Source: Dyella tabacisoli
Lineage (GTDB): Bacteria; Pseudomonadota; Gammaproteobacteria; Xanthomonadales; Rhodanobacteraceae
Length of the DNA: 64,000 bases
Direction of reading: 5' to 3'
Assembly (NCBI RefSeq): GCF_003350925.1
Contig: NZ_KZ857180.1
Coordinates: forward strand, 159,690 to 223,689
Of the stretch, positions 52,718 to 62,343 are shown in pieces. Numbering within the stretch: the first letter of the stretch is position 1; every line of letters begins with the position of its first letter. The notes under the pieces were generated by a model, which was not told the DNA's origin, searched no databases, and saw only the letters and a list, made by a program, of their open reading frames with translations. Made by a program: the position numbers and the translations under genes.

Positions 52718-53788
52718 ATGATCAATACCCAATCCGGGTTGAAGACACTCCTAGTGACAGGTGGCGCAGGCTTTATCGGCGCAAACTTTGTGCTACAGGC
52801 GGTAGCTGACGGCCTGAGCGTGATCAATCTGGACAAGCTGACCTATGCCGGCAATCTGGACACGCTTGCTTCGCTGCAAGACAACAAAAACCATGTCTTT
52901 GTCCAGGGGGATATCGGCGACCGTGCATTGATTGCCAGGCTGCTGCAGGAACATCGCCCCGACGCCGTCGTCAATTTTGCCGCCGAATCACATGTCGATC
53001 GATCGATCGACGGCCCGGCGGCATTCATTGAGACCAATGTCGTGGGCACACTCGGCTTGCTCGAATGCGCCCGCGATTTTTGGCGCGCTCTGGAGCCGGA
53101 ACGCGCCAAGGCATTCCGATTCCTGCATGTTTCGACTGACGAGGTCTATGGCTCGCTCGGTACTGAAGGCAAATTCACCGAATCAACGCCGTATGCACCA
53201 AACTCGCCCTACTCCGCCTCCAAGGCCGCTTCCGACCATCTGGTGCGCGCGTTCCACCACACCTACGGCTTGCCTGTACTCACTACCAATTGCTCGAACA
53301 ATTACGGCCCGTATCAATTCCCGGAAAAGCTGATTCCGCTGATTATCCAGAAAGCACTATCCGGCGAGCCGCTACCGGTGTACGGCGACGGCCTCAACAT
53401 CCGCGACTGGCTCCATGTGAGTGACCATTGCGCTGCGATCCGCCGCGTACTCGAAGCCGGCCGCGTGGGGGAAACCTACAACGTCGGCGGCAATGCCGAG
53501 CGTGAAAATATCGTGGTGGTCAAAACCATCTGCGCGCTGCTCGATGCCCGCCGCCCCTTGGCGAATGGCCGCAAGCGCGAGTCGTTGATCACCTTCGTCA
53601 AAGATCGCCCCGGCCACGACCGCCGTTACGCGATCGACTCCGACAAGCTGCAGAACGAACTCGGCTGGCGCCCCTCGCAAACGTTCGAAACCGGCATGGA
53701 ACAAACCATCGACTGGTATCTGGCCAATCAGGCCTGGTCCGGTCGCGTACTCGATGGCAGCTACCGTATGGAGCGCCTGGGCTCATGA
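52718..53788 (+). CDS. rmlB: dTDP-glucose 4,6-dehydratase
   Basis: 356 residues, second step of dTDP-L-rhamnose synthesis. The NAD motif is [18 protein letters not shown], the catalytic Thr-Asp-Glu is in [16 protein letters not shown] and Tyr-x3-Lys in [16 protein letters not shown], followed by [19 protein letters not shown] chose ATG 52718 ([16 protein letters not shown]); an in-frame start at 52604 would add 38 unrelated residues. It leads the rmlBACD-manC operon, whose genes overlap or nearly touch. Confidence 0.97.
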   Translation: MINTQSGLKTLLVTGGAGFIGANFVLQAVADGLSVINLDKLTYAGNLDTLASLQDNKNHVFVQGDIGDRALIARLLQEHRPDAVVNFAAESHVDRSIDGPAAFIETNVVGTLGLLECARDFWRALEPERAKAFRFLHVSTDEVYGSLGTEGKFTESTPYAPNSPYSASKAASDHLVRAFHHTYGLPVLTTNCSNNYGPYQFPEKLIPLIIQKALSGEPLPVYGDGLNIRDWLHVSDHCAAIRRVLEAGRVGETYNVGGNAERENIVVVKTICALLDARRPLANGRKRESLITFVKDRPGHDRRYAIDSDKLQNELGWRPSQTFETGMEQTIDWYLANQAWSGRVLDGSYRMERLGS

Positions 53789-54672
53789 GCGCACACAAGG
53801 GCATCATCCTCGCCGGTGGCTCCGGCACCCGCCTTTATCCGATCACTCATGCGATCAGCAAGCAACTGCTGCCCGTGTACGACAAGCCCATGGTGTACTA
53901 CCCGCTGGCTACCTTGATGCTGGCCGGTATCCGTCAGGTATTGATGATCAATACGCCGCATGAGCAGGCGCTATTTCAACGCCTGCTTGGCGACGGCTCG
54001 CAATGGGGCATCGAGATTACCTACGCCGTGCAGCCGTCACCCGACGGCCTGGCACAAGCTTTTGTAATCGGCCGCGACTTTGTCGGCACCGACCCCAGTT
54101 GCCTTGTGCTAGGTGACAACATTTTCTACGGCGTTGGCCTGACAGAGCGCATGAAACGTGCCGTAGCACGCGAACAGGGTGCGACCGTGTTTGGTTATTG
54201 GGTGCGGGATCCTGAGCGTTATGGCGTGGCCGAATTCGACACTCACGGCAAAGTGATCGGGCTCGAAGAAAAGCCTGCCAAACCCAAATCCAACTATGCC
54301 GTTACCGGGCTGTACTTCTACGACGGGCGCGCTTGCGACTATGCCGCGTCGCTCACACCATCCGCTCGCGGCGAGCTGGAAATCACCGACCTTAACCGCT
54401 GCTATCTGCAGGACAACTCTTTGCATCTGGAGCAACTCGGGCGCGGCTATGCGTGGCTTGACACCGGCACGCACGAGTCGCTGATGGAAGCCGGCAACTT
54501 CATTCAAACCATTGAGCATCGCCAGGGTCTGAAGATTTGCTGCCCCGAAGAGATTGCCTATTTAAGTGGCTGGATTGATGCCGAACAGCTATTACGTCTC
54601 GCGGCTCCGTTGGCCAAGACCGGCTATGGCCAATACCTGCGCAATCTGACCGAACAGGGTTACGTGCGATGA
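53785..54672 (+). CDS. rmlA: Glucose-1-phosphate thymidylyltransferase
   Basis: 295-residue first enzyme of dTDP-rhamnose synthesis. The nucleotidyl-transferase signature is [20 protein letters not shown] and the product-binding segment is [19 protein letters not shown]. Other landmarks are [16 protein letters not shown] and [15 protein letters not shown]. Start overlaps rmlB stop (ATGA). Size and motifs are typical. Confidence 0.97.
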   Translation: MSAHKGIILAGGSGTRLYPITHAISKQLLPVYDKPMVYYPLATLMLAGIRQVLMINTPHEQALFQRLLGDGSQWGIEITYAVQPSPDGLAQAFVIGRDFVGTDPSCLVLGDNIFYGVGLTERMKRAVAREQGATVFGYWVRDPERYGVAEFDTHGKVIGLEEKPAKPKSNYAVTGLYFYDGRACDYAASLTPSARGELEITDLNRCYLQDNSLHLEQLGRGYAWLDTGTHESLMEAGNFIQTIEHRQGLKICCPEEIAYLSGWIDAEQLLRLAAPLAKTGYGQYLRNLTEQGYVR

Positions 54673-55226
54673 AAGTCATTGAAACCTCGCTGCCCGGCGC
54701 CGTAGTGATAGAGCCGCAGGTATTCGGCGATGCGCGTGGCTATTTCTACGAGAGCTATAACAAGGCCAAGTACCGCGAAGCCGGCATCACCGCCGATTTC
54801 GTCCAGTCCAACGTATCGCGCTCAGCCAAGGGGGTGCTACGCGGCCTGCACTATCAATGGCCAAATCCGCAGGGCAAGTTGGTCAGCGTCCTGGAAGGCG
54901 AGGTATACGACGTGGCGGTGGACATCCGCCGTGGCTCGCCAACCTTCGGGCAGTGGGCTGGCGTGATGCTGACTGCCGATAACAAGCGACACTTCTGGAT
55001 TCCCGAAGGCTTTGCTCACGGCTTCTGCGTGCTCTCCGATTTCGCCACCTTCTCGTACCAATGCACAGCGCTGTACGACCGCGAGGCTGATGCCGGAGTG
55101 CGATGGAACGACGCCGATATCGGTATCGACTGGCCGCTGAACAATCCGCTGCTTTCGGACAAAGACGAAAAGGCCCCCCTGCTAAAAGACGTAAGCGCAC
55201 ATCGCCTGCCGGAGCTTAAGCGTTGA
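54669..55226 (+). CDS. rmlC: dTDP-4-dehydrorhamnose 3,5-epimerase
   Basis: 185-residue cupin epimerase. Family marks are [37 protein letters not shown], the general base His in LRGLHYQ and the [17 protein letters not shown] region. The gene overlaps rmlA (ATGA) and the TTG start of rmlD, which keeps the operon coupled. Confidence 0.97.
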   Translation: MKVIETSLPGAVVIEPQVFGDARGYFYESYNKAKYREAGITADFVQSNVSRSAKGVLRGLHYQWPNPQGKLVSVLEGEVYDVAVDIRRGSPTFGQWAGVMLTADNKRHFWIPEGFAHGFCVLSDFATFSYQCTALYDREADAGVRWNDADIGIDWPLNNPLLSDKDEKAPLLKDVSAHRLPELKR

Positions 55227-56158
55227 AGATCTTGCTGTTAGGCGCCAATGGCCAGCTTGGCCGAACCTTTTTGAAGGACGGCGGCCTGGCGAAATACGGC
55301 ACGCTGATACCTGCCAGCCGTGATGGCAGCCTCATCGATGGCGGCCATGGCGAGGTCGGCGACTTGACTGCGCTAGATAATCTGGTCGCGCTGCTCGATC
55401 GGATCGAGCCGGACATCATCGTCAATGCGGCCGCCTATACGGCTGTCGATCGTGCCGAACAGGAAGAGGCACTGGCGACGCTCGTCAATGGCACCGCGAT
55501 TGGCGCCATCGCCGAATGGGCAGCCAAGCGTGATGCCTTGGTGCTGCATTATTCGACCGACTATGTTTTCGACGGACAAAACCCCCAGCCTTATGCCGTC
55601 GAAGCGGCCACGGCTCCGCTTGGCGCTTATGGCCGCAGCAAGCTCGCCGGTGAGCTGGCGCTGAAAGCCAGCGGCGTTAACTACCTCAACTTTCGCACCG
55701 CCTGGGTTTATGCCTCTCACGGGCAGAATTTTCTTCGTACCATGCTTCGCCTAGGCGCAGAGCGTGATGAACTGCGTGTAGTCGCCGACCAGCATGGCGC
55801 CCCCACCAGCACGAACTTGATCGTACGCGCCAGCCTGGCCGCACTCGATCGCTGGCTGCATGCACCAGCAGAGCAGCAACGCAACATGGTGGGCACACAT
55901 CATCTGGTCGCCAGTGGCGCGACGACCTGGCATGGCTTCGCTACGGCGATCTTCGATGAAGCTTTAACCCGTGGTCTGCTTGAGCGAAAGCCTCGGGTTC
56001 TGGCGATCGGCACGGCTGATTTTCCAACCCCCGCAAAGCGCCCCGCTTATTCGGTATTGGACAACACTGGCTTCAAGCAGCACTTCGGCCTCACCTTGCC
56101 CGACTGGCGCGCAGGCCTGAGCGAAGTCATCAACGAACTATCCACCAAGGCAGCCTGA
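55223..56158 (+). CDS. rmlD: dTDP-4-dehydrorhamnose reductase
   Basis: 311-residue NAD(P)H-dependent last step to dTDP-L-rhamnose. The start is TTG at 55223, sharing bases with the rmlC stop. Marks: ILLLGANGQLGRTF, INAAAYT-type VNAAAYTAVDRAEQE, HYSTDYVFDGQNPQPYAV and the Tyr-x3-Lys GAYGRSKLAGE. Complete and undamaged. Confidence 0.96.
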   Translation: MKILLLGANGQLGRTFLKDGGLAKYGTLIPASRDGSLIDGGHGEVGDLTALDNLVALLDRIEPDIIVNAAAYTAVDRAEQEEALATLVNGTAIGAIAEWAAKRDALVLHYSTDYVFDGQNPQPYAVEAATAPLGAYGRSKLAGELALKASGVNYLNFRTAWVYASHGQNFLRTMLRLGAERDELRVVADQHGAPTSTNLIVRASLAALDRWLHAPAEQQRNMVGTHHLVASGATTWHGFATAIFDEALTRGLLERKPRVLAIGTADFPTPAKRPAYSVLDNTGFKQHFGLTLPDWRAGLSEVINELSTKAA

Positions 56159-56165
56159 ACCAGCC

Positions 56166-57578
56166 ATGTTGATTCCCCTCATTCTCAGCGGCGGCAGCGG
56201 CACACGGCTCTGGCCGGTATCGCGCAAGAATCTGCCCAAGCAGTTTCTGTCTCTGACTGGCCAAGGGACTTTGTTCCAACAAACCGTGGCACGCACGCGC
56301 CTGCTGCCCGGTGTGGGCGCACCCATCGTCGTGGCCAGCGAAGATCACCGCTTTCTCGCTGCCGAGCAACTGCTTGAATCGGGCATCGAAGGCGCGGCCA
56401 TCGTGCTTGAGCCAGTGGCGCGCAATACCGCGCCGGCCATCGCGCTGGGCGCATTGCAGGCGATCGCGCGCGATCCGCAAGCACTGCTACTGGTTCTTCC
56501 TGCCGATCACTTGATCGGTGATACGGAAAGCTTTACGGATGCGGTGCAACGCGCCCTGCCCGCGGCACAGCAAGGCTGGCTGGTCACCTTCGGCATCCGC
56601 CCGGATCGCCCCGAGACGGGCTTTGGCTACATCCGTCGTGCCGAGGCCATCGGGGAAGGCGCGTATCGAGTCGAGCAATTTGTCGAGAAACCCGTTCTGG
56701 CTACGGCCAAGTCATACCTTGCCGACGGTAGCTATGACTGGAACTCCGGCATGTTCCTGTTCAAGGCTTCCCGTTACCTCGAAGAGTTGGCCGAGTACGC
56801 ACCGGCCATGCTAGAGGCCGTCCGCGTAGCGCACGCTTCGGCAACGACCGACCTGGATTTCGTTCGTCTGGATCAGGATGCCTTCGCTAAAGTGCCCGAT
56901 AATTCCATTGACTACGCAGTCATGGAAAAAACCCAGCGCGCCGCGGTGATTCCGGTAAGTTGCGATTGGAGCGATATCGGCTCTTGGGCTGCCTTGTGGT
57001 TAGCAGGCGTTCGTGATGCACAAGGCAATCTGCGTGAAGGCGACACGATTGCCGTCAATACAAAAAACTCTCTGCTCCGTTCACACGATCGCCACCTGCT
57101 GGCGACTGTCGGTGTGGACGATCTGATCGTGGTGACCACGCCTGATGCCACCTTGGTGGCACATCGTGATGCCGCCCAGGACGTCAAACGCGTGGTCGAT
57201 GAACTGAAGGCCGCCGGCCGCAGCGAACATTCATTGCACCGCGTGGTACGCCGCCCCTGGGGCAGCTACGACTCGCTCGAATCGGCCGATCGCTTCCAGG
57301 TCAAGCGCATCGTGGTGAAGCCGGGTGCCGCGCTGAGTTTGCAGAAGCATCATCATCGCGCGGAGCACTGGATCGTGGTTTCCGGCACCGCCGAAGTCAC
57401 CTGCGACGACAAAGTGTTTTTGCTTGGCGAAAATCAGAGCACGTATATCCCGCTGGGCAGCGTGCATCGGTTGCGCAACCCGGGCAAGGTGCCGCTGGAG
57501 ATCATCGAGGTGCAGTCCGGCAGCTACCTCGGCGAGGACGATATTGTCCGCTTCGAGGACGTCTACGGCCGCTCCTGA
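56166..57578 (+). CDS. manC: Mannose-1-phosphate guanylyltransferase / mannose-6-phosphate isomerase
   Basis: 470-residue bifunctional enzyme (called xanB in Xanthomonas) giving GDP-mannose. The N-terminal pyrophosphorylase shows LILSGGSGTRLWPVSRKNLP and FVEKPVLATAKSYL. The C-terminal cupin isomerase shows RPWGSYDSLESADRFQVKRI, QKHHHRAEHWIVVSGTAEV and YIPLGSVHRLRNPG. It starts seven bases after rmlD and ends the operon at a strong terminator. The matching phosphomannomutase gene is not in the window. Confidence 0.95.
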   Translation: MLIPLILSGGSGTRLWPVSRKNLPKQFLSLTGQGTLFQQTVARTRLLPGVGAPIVVASEDHRFLAAEQLLESGIEGAAIVLEPVARNTAPAIALGALQAIARDPQALLLVLPADHLIGDTESFTDAVQRALPAAQQGWLVTFGIRPDRPETGFGYIRRAEAIGEGAYRVEQFVEKPVLATAKSYLADGSYDWNSGMFLFKASRYLEELAEYAPAMLEAVRVAHASATTDLDFVRLDQDAFAKVPDNSIDYAVMEKTQRAAVIPVSCDWSDIGSWAALWLAGVRDAQGNLREGDTIAVNTKNSLLRSHDRHLLATVGVDDLIVVTTPDATLVAHRDAAQDVKRVVDELKAAGRSEHSLHRVVRRPWGSYDSLESADRFQVKRIVVKPGAALSLQKHHHRAEHWIVVSGTAEVTCDDKVFLLGENQSTYIPLGSVHRLRNPGKVPLEIIEVQSGSYLGEDDIVRFEDVYGRS

Positions 57579-57595
57579 ACCGCCGTATCGCCCAT

Positions 57596-57625
57596 AAAAA
57601 CACGCACTTCGGTGCGTGTTTTTTT
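57596..57625. terminator. Bidirectional rho-independent terminator
   Basis: Stem cacgcac / gtgcgtg with a ttcg tetraloop, flanked by five As on the left and seven Ts on the right. It can end manC transcripts on the plus strand and, read the other way (run of five Ts), the nonribosomal-peptide operon on the minus strand. Confidence 0.9.
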
Positions 57626-57677
57626 GGACGTCCATAAAAGGGTAAAGCCGCCCCTCGGTGGCTGCACAGCACCGGCG

Positions 57678-58433
57678 TCATAGCACAGACATGACGACGA
57701 CGCCAGGTACTGAAGTATCCAATGCCAGCGAGATGGTCGGCCGCTCATCGTCCAGCAACAGGTCGACCAAGCGCAATGAAGCCGGGTAGCCAAGCACAGG
57801 CTCATCTTCGGTCAAGCGAACGTCGATGGAGCACAGATCGTCGCTCAGCCCCATGCCGGTTGCTTTCAGCACGGCCTCCTTCCGCGTCCAGCAGCGCTGG
57901 AATAGCGCAAGCTGCCTGTCCGGCGGCGCCTGATCGATGCATTGGCGCTCGGCAACGTGGGTGATCGTGCCCAACAATTCGCGATAATCCTGCAGGTGCT
58001 CGAAGGTTTCGACGTCGACACCGATCAACTCGCCCCGGCCGATTGCGCAGGCGACCCAATTATCCGAGTGGGATACATTGAAGCTCGGCCCATCGGGCAG
58101 GAACGGTTTGCCATGGCGGCCTAGGGAGAAGGCATACGGCACCGCAGCGCCCTGCGGACGAACGAGGTGGTGGACCATCGTGCGGCCCAGGACAAAGTTG
58201 TAGCGATCCGCGAGTCGTCGGAAGCGACGGGCACGCTGAAGGTCTTCATCAGTCAGCAGGTGCTCTTCGGCCAATGCACCGGCCTCGCGCAGGATCACCA
58301 CAAAGGCGAGCCCTTGCGCCAGCGCCTTGTCGCAAGCCCGACGGGCATCCTGCCAAAGCGCGCTGAGCGTGGCATTGATGGTGAAAAGCTTGAAGGCCGG
58401 GCAATTCACCTGCGCAATGTCGGGTTCACTCAT
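57678..58433 (-). CDS. Sfp-type 4'-phosphopantetheinyl transferase
   Basis: 251 residues. Signature parts are GKPFLPDGPSFNVSHSDNW, IGVDVETFEHL (metal-binding Asp-x-Glu) and WTRKEAVLKATGMGL. The enzyme transfers phosphopantetheine from CoA to the serine of carrier domains. Lying last in the NRPS operon, it most likely activates the T domain of the synthetase encoded at 62344. The length fits the Sfp class rather than AcpS. Confidence 0.92.
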   Translation of the reverse strand: MSEPDIAQVNCPAFKLFTINATLSALWQDARRACDKALAQGLAFVVILREAGALAEEHLLTDEDLQRARRFRRLADRYNFVLGRTMVHHLVRPQGAAVPYAFSLGRHGKPFLPDGPSFNVSHSDNWVACAIGRGELIGVDVETFEHLQDYRELLGTITHVAERQCIDQAPPDRQLALFQRCWTRKEAVLKATGMGLSDDLCSIDVRLTEDEPVLGYPASLRLVDLLLDDERPTISLALDTSVPGVVVMSVL

Positions 58434-58451
58434 GGCGTGGACATCGTGGAT

Positions 58452-59276
58452 TCACGCATAAACATCGGCGGCGTTTGAGACCACGCTCTTGCCCCACCTG
58501 CTGAGTACATCCTTGATGAGGGCTTCGCGGTGTTCATTAAGGTAGAAATGATCGCCGTCAAACTGGTGACAGACAAAGTCGCGTGTTGCCCATCGATCCC
58601 AGGCCAGAATCTTGTCCAGGCGAATATTGGCATCGCTGGACCCGGCATATGCCGTCATCGGAAAACGAACGTCACAACCCTCAGGCACGATGTATTCGTC
58701 GATGAGATTGAAATCCGCGCGAAGTACCGACAGCACCATCTCAAGATAGCCGGGATGCCCAAGAATTTCCTTCGGGGTGCCGCCAAAACCTTGCAGTAGC
58801 CGCAGCAGCTCGGCGTCGCTCAAATGAGCACGCGATCTGTCCCGGCGGCACAGTTGTGGCGCGGTACATGCCGATACAAAAAGGTGCTGTGGAACGGCTA
58901 GCCGACGTTCGTGCAACTGCCGGGCCAGTTCAAAACTGACCACGGCACCCAGACTATGGCCAAAGAACGCAAAGGGCAGCTCCTGCGGCAAAGCCTGCAC
59001 CAGCAGGCCCGCCAGCGCACTCAATTGATCTACCGGTTTCTCGGTGATGCGCGTTTCCCGTCCCGGAATCGCAACCGCCCAGACCTCCGTATCTGGAGAG
59101 CAATGCCTATGCCACTCCCGAAACAGGGATGCGCCCCCACCCGCATGATGAAAGCAGATTAAGCGGCGACGGGCGTTGGGGCTTGCACCAAAACACCTGA
59201 ACCAGCGGCCAGGCTGCTTCGCATCCGTTCGCATATTTACTTCTGCCGTCATCTTTTCTATCGAATGCACGCGCAT
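58452..59276 (-). CDS. Type II thioesterase of the NRPS operon
   Basis: 274-residue alpha/beta hydrolase. The N-terminal RLICFHHAGGGASLFREWHR, the nucleophile elbow FFGHSLGAVVSFELARQL (Ser in GHSLG) and the catalytic His region FDGDHFYLNEHREAL are those of editing thioesterases (GrsT/SrfD type). It removes misloaded or stalled groups from carrier domains. The start may be 59276, 59252 or 59234. It lies 18 bases before the phosphopantetheinyl transferase. Confidence 0.9.
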   Translation of the reverse strand: MRVHSIEKMTAEVNMRTDAKQPGRWFRCFGASPNARRRLICFHHAGGGASLFREWHRHCSPDTEVWAVAIPGRETRITEKPVDQLSALAGLLVQALPQELPFAFFGHSLGAVVSFELARQLHERRLAVPQHLFVSACTAPQLCRRDRSRAHLSDAELLRLLQGFGGTPKEILGHPGYLEMVLSVLRADFNLIDEYIVPEGCDVRFPMTAYAGSSDANIRLDKILAWDRWATRDFVCHQFDGDHFYLNEHREALIKDVLSRWGKSVVSNAADVYA

Positions 59277-59306
59277 ACCTCGAACCTGGTCTTCACCCGA
59301 AGCTCC

Positions 59307-60701
59307 TCAACCCTCGACCTGCCTCAGCACGATGCCATTCTGGCGATTCCTTACCGCAGACCAGATTCGCCAAAAATACAATACGCCGATGATCCCTTCG
59401 AATATCGAACCGATGACCCAGCAAGTTGGAAGGAAACTGGCGTCTCCAACATGCCCCGATGTCATCATGTATATCGTCGGAATGCTAAGTACCCACATCA
59501 AGACCAATCGGGTGACGAATAGAAATCTCGTCAATCCAAAACTCTCAAGCACCGACGATCCTGTCATGGCAAATGTAAATGCCAGCGAATAGGTCCACAG
59601 TACGCGGGAGGTCGCAATGGACGCCCGCTGAATTTCCACTGGCTTGTCCAGCAGGCCGAACGGGTTCAGCAGTAGCTCAGGCGTGGCAATTTGAAAAAAC
59701 GAGATGACGACGACGTACATCAGCTCGATCGCCAAGGTGACAAAGATAATCCGGGGTATCTGCGGATAGTCGTCCTCACCGATAGCGTTGCCGCACAACA
59801 CGCTGCAGCCAATGCCCAGACCGACAAGGGGGACGATACCGATGTAGTTCACCGTCAAGTTGACGTTGTTGGCGGCAAGCGCAATCGATCCGAGTCCTGC
59901 AATAATCCATATAAATGCCGCATTGCCGAGATTGTCGATACCGGCGGAAATGCCCAGGGCGAAGCCCTTTTTAACGCGCGACAGCATGTCATGCAGATTA
60001 AAGCCGCTGTGTTTGAATACCAACCCACGCAACCTTACCCATACTTCGCCCGGCATATAAAATAAATAAAAGGCCAGGATCGATAGCGTGCCGATCAACG
60101 TGCTGATGCATGAGCCTCGCATGCCGAGTTCGGGCAAACCGAACTTGCCGAATACCAGCCCGATGGTCATGAAAATTTCGACCACCTGGCCGATCAACCC
60201 GGCAACCAGGGTGATGCGCGTATTGCCGATGCCATTGAAGTAAGACGAAAGCGACATGTTCAATGTCATGACGCCGCCGAAATAAGCCGACCAATACAAG
60301 AACTGGGATTCCAGATGGGTAATGACCGGGGGGCGATTACTCATGAAGGGAATCAACTCGATCAGCGGAGCCATCAGCATCAAGATGACAGAGAGCACAA
60401 TGCCGACAAAGATCCCGACAGCAGCCTGATAGGCCGCCTCCCCGTGCCCGGATCGCCCGAACGCTTGCGCCACGCACGACCTTGAAAACCCGACCAGCGC
60501 GGTAAAGAAACCGACGATCGCCATCGAGGTATAGATGGCCGGGCCGGAAGCGGCCAACGTGTCGCTCGAATATCTCGCCAGGCAGATTCGATCGACGAGC
60601 ATCATGAGCAAATTACCGACCATCGACCCCATCAATGGAATGGAGACGCTCAAGATTCTCTTCGCTATTCGAAAATCAAAACCAACATTATTCAGATTCA
60701 A
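59307..60701 (-). CDS. MATE-family efflux transporter
   Basis: 464 residues with about 12 membrane helices, arranged as two halves. MATE traits include ILSVSIPLMGSMVGNLLMML then VDRICLARY, SCVAQAFGRSGHGEAAYQ and the second-half MNVNLTV-like ALAANNVNLTVNYIGIVPLV followed by GLGIGCSVLCGNAIGEDD. Its place among NRPS tailoring genes suggests export of the peptide product, which is inference. It is separated by 132 bases from the P450 gene and 30 from the thioesterase gene. Confidence 0.88.
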   Translation of the reverse strand: MNLNNVGFDFRIAKRILSVSIPLMGSMVGNLLMMLVDRICLARYSSDTLAASGPAIYTSMAIVGFFTALVGFSRSCVAQAFGRSGHGEAAYQAAVGIFVGIVLSVILMLMAPLIELIPFMSNRPPVITHLESQFLYWSAYFGGVMTLNMSLSSYFNGIGNTRITLVAGLIGQVVEIFMTIGLVFGKFGLPELGMRGSCISTLIGTLSILAFYLFYMPGEVWVRLRGLVFKHSGFNLHDMLSRVKKGFALGISAGIDNLGNAAFIWIIAGLGSIALAANNVNLTVNYIGIVPLVGLGIGCSVLCGNAIGEDDYPQIPRIIFVTLAIELMYVVVISFFQIATPELLLNPFGLLDKPVEIQRASIATSRVLWTYSLAFTFAMTGSSVLESFGLTRFLFVTRLVLMWVLSIPTIYMMTSGHVGDASFLPTCWVIGSIFEGIIGVLYFWRIWSAVRNRQNGIVLRQVEG

Positions 60702-60833
60702 TTCGATGCCCCTTGAAATGCGACTTCACTGCCAGCTCTCGATCGTTGCGGCACGAGCATCTTGAGACCACCATCGGACAAACAGGCGATGATGGTCATG
60801 TCGTTGTGCGACCCGTCCATAGGTTGTCCATGG

Positions 60834-62294
60834 CTAAGCACGAAGCTTGAGCCGCACGGGTACGGCACTAGGGCCCACGAAGAAGTTCATTATTTGCTCG
60901 ACCGGCGGCGCCTTGGTATCAAGCTCCAACTCAAAATTACGCATAATCATCGACACCACCACTTTGATTTCAGTCAGGGCCAGGAAACGGCCAGGACACA
61001 GCCGTGCGCCGCCGCCGAACGGAAAAATCTTGCGCGTGGGGTCGTCGTCCCGCTGCGGCTTTTGTTCGAAGATCCAGCGTTCCGGCTGAAATAGCTCATT
61101 CTGCGGAAACTGCGCTTCGTCCAGACCCTCGCCCGTGGTCGCCACGAAGATACCCGTATCCTTCGGTATAAAAGTCTCGGAGACGACACAGTCGGCATTG
61201 CTGGCGAGTCCGATAAAGGGTGCGACGGATCGTAGTCGCTGGGTCTCGTTATGGGCGGCTTCAATGTAGGGAAACTGCTTCATCATCTCCCAATCGTGCG
61301 CAAGCGGAGCATCGCCAAGCACGGCGTCCACTTCGGCCGTCAGCGCAGCGGCGGCGGCGGGATTTTCCGCCAGCAAATTAATCATCCACGCGATGGAGTT
61401 GCTCGTCGTATCTTCGCCGCCGATCACGCTCAGGATGGCGTTGCTGATGAGCTCTTGATCGGTGAAGTCAGATTCCGGGTCTTCGCTCGCAACAATCATC
61501 GCCTCCAGCATATTGGCCGGCTTTTGCTGCAGATGCGCCTGTTGCTTCATGCGCTCGCGGGTGTTCCTGATGAACTCCTCGACCGCCTGCTCGACCTCGG
61601 TCGCCGACTTATCGGCCGCACGATCCACCGGCAGCTTGAAATAGCGCCAGTAATCGATCAGTGCCGTCGCGCGACTGCCCAGGCGTTGGAACAGGTTGTC
61701 GATATTGCGCTGCAACTGGTTGTTGTCATCGTTGACCGCATCGATGTCATGCCCCATCGCGATACCGACGATAATGTCGAGCGCCAAGGCTTTCAGATCA
61801 CGGCGCAAATTGACCGGCTTGCCATCGGCCACCGCGGTCTTCCAGCGCTGGAGCATACGCTCCGTCATGAAGACCATCGTGGGATAAAAGTTTCGCACCA
61901 CCTCGACATTCAGCCCGCCCATGACGAGCTTGCGCTGCTTGCGCCAATCTTCGCTCTCGGCAGTAAAGACACCGCCGATCTTCAGCTCGCCCATGACTGT
62001 CTTGAGGTTTCGCACTCGCCTGAAACCATCGGGGCGTTCTCGCAGCAAATGATTGACGGCGGTGCGGTCCGAAACGATGACGAGCGGATTGCCTAAAGCC
62101 GTGACGCGAAAAATCGGCCCGAACTCGCGAATCCATTTCGCAAGCGTCAGATGCAATTGACGCCCCCCCATCTGCAACAGGTTGCCGATAAGCGGCTGGC
62201 CTTTAGGGCCGGGCAGATCCGCGATCGTGCGCGAATATTTGAGTTCGCCCGTGCTTTCCACATCCAATTCAGGGACTAACGTATTTGAATCCAT
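60834..62294 (-). CDS. Cytochrome P450
   Basis: 486-residue heme monooxygenase. The heme ligand is Cys433 in FPFGGGARLCPGRFLA, the oxygen-activating I-helix is GGEDTTSNSIAW, and the K-helix Glu-x-x-Arg is in AHNETQRLRSVAP. The N-terminal proline-rich LPGPKGQPLIGNLLQM is typical of longer P450s, with no membrane anchor. It is 49 bases downstream of the NRPS and likely oxidises the peptide or an amino acid on the carrier. No dedicated ferredoxin or reductase is beside it. The length, longer than most bacterial P450s, is more like the CYP102/CYP4-related branch. Confidence 0.93.
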   Translation of the reverse strand: MDSNTLVPELDVESTGELKYSRTIADLPGPKGQPLIGNLLQMGGRQLHLTLAKWIREFGPIFRVTALGNPLVIVSDRTAVNHLLRERPDGFRRVRNLKTVMGELKIGGVFTAESEDWRKQRKLVMGGLNVEVVRNFYPTMVFMTERMLQRWKTAVADGKPVNLRRDLKALALDIIVGIAMGHDIDAVNDDNNQLQRNIDNLFQRLGSRATALIDYWRYFKLPVDRAADKSATEVEQAVEEFIRNTRERMKQQAHLQQKPANMLEAMIVASEDPESDFTDQELISNAILSVIGGEDTTSNSIAWMINLLAENPAAAAALTAEVDAVLGDAPLAHDWEMMKQFPYIEAAHNETQRLRSVAPFIGLASNADCVVSETFIPKDTGIFVATTGEGLDEAQFPQNELFQPERWIFEQKPQRDDDPTRKIFPFGGGARLCPGRFLALTEIKVVVSMIMRNFELELDTKAPPVEQIMNFFVGPSAVPVRLKLRA

Positions 62295-62343
62295 GATGGT
62301 TTCCCGAGTTTAAGTGTGTCATTCCCGAACAGTTTCATTGCAG

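Noticed and set aside
52798..52806. Sequence like the ops element (ggcggtag) of polysaccharide operons
   Set aside because: It lies within the rmlB coding region, downstream of the start, and has no accompanying JUMPstart sequence.
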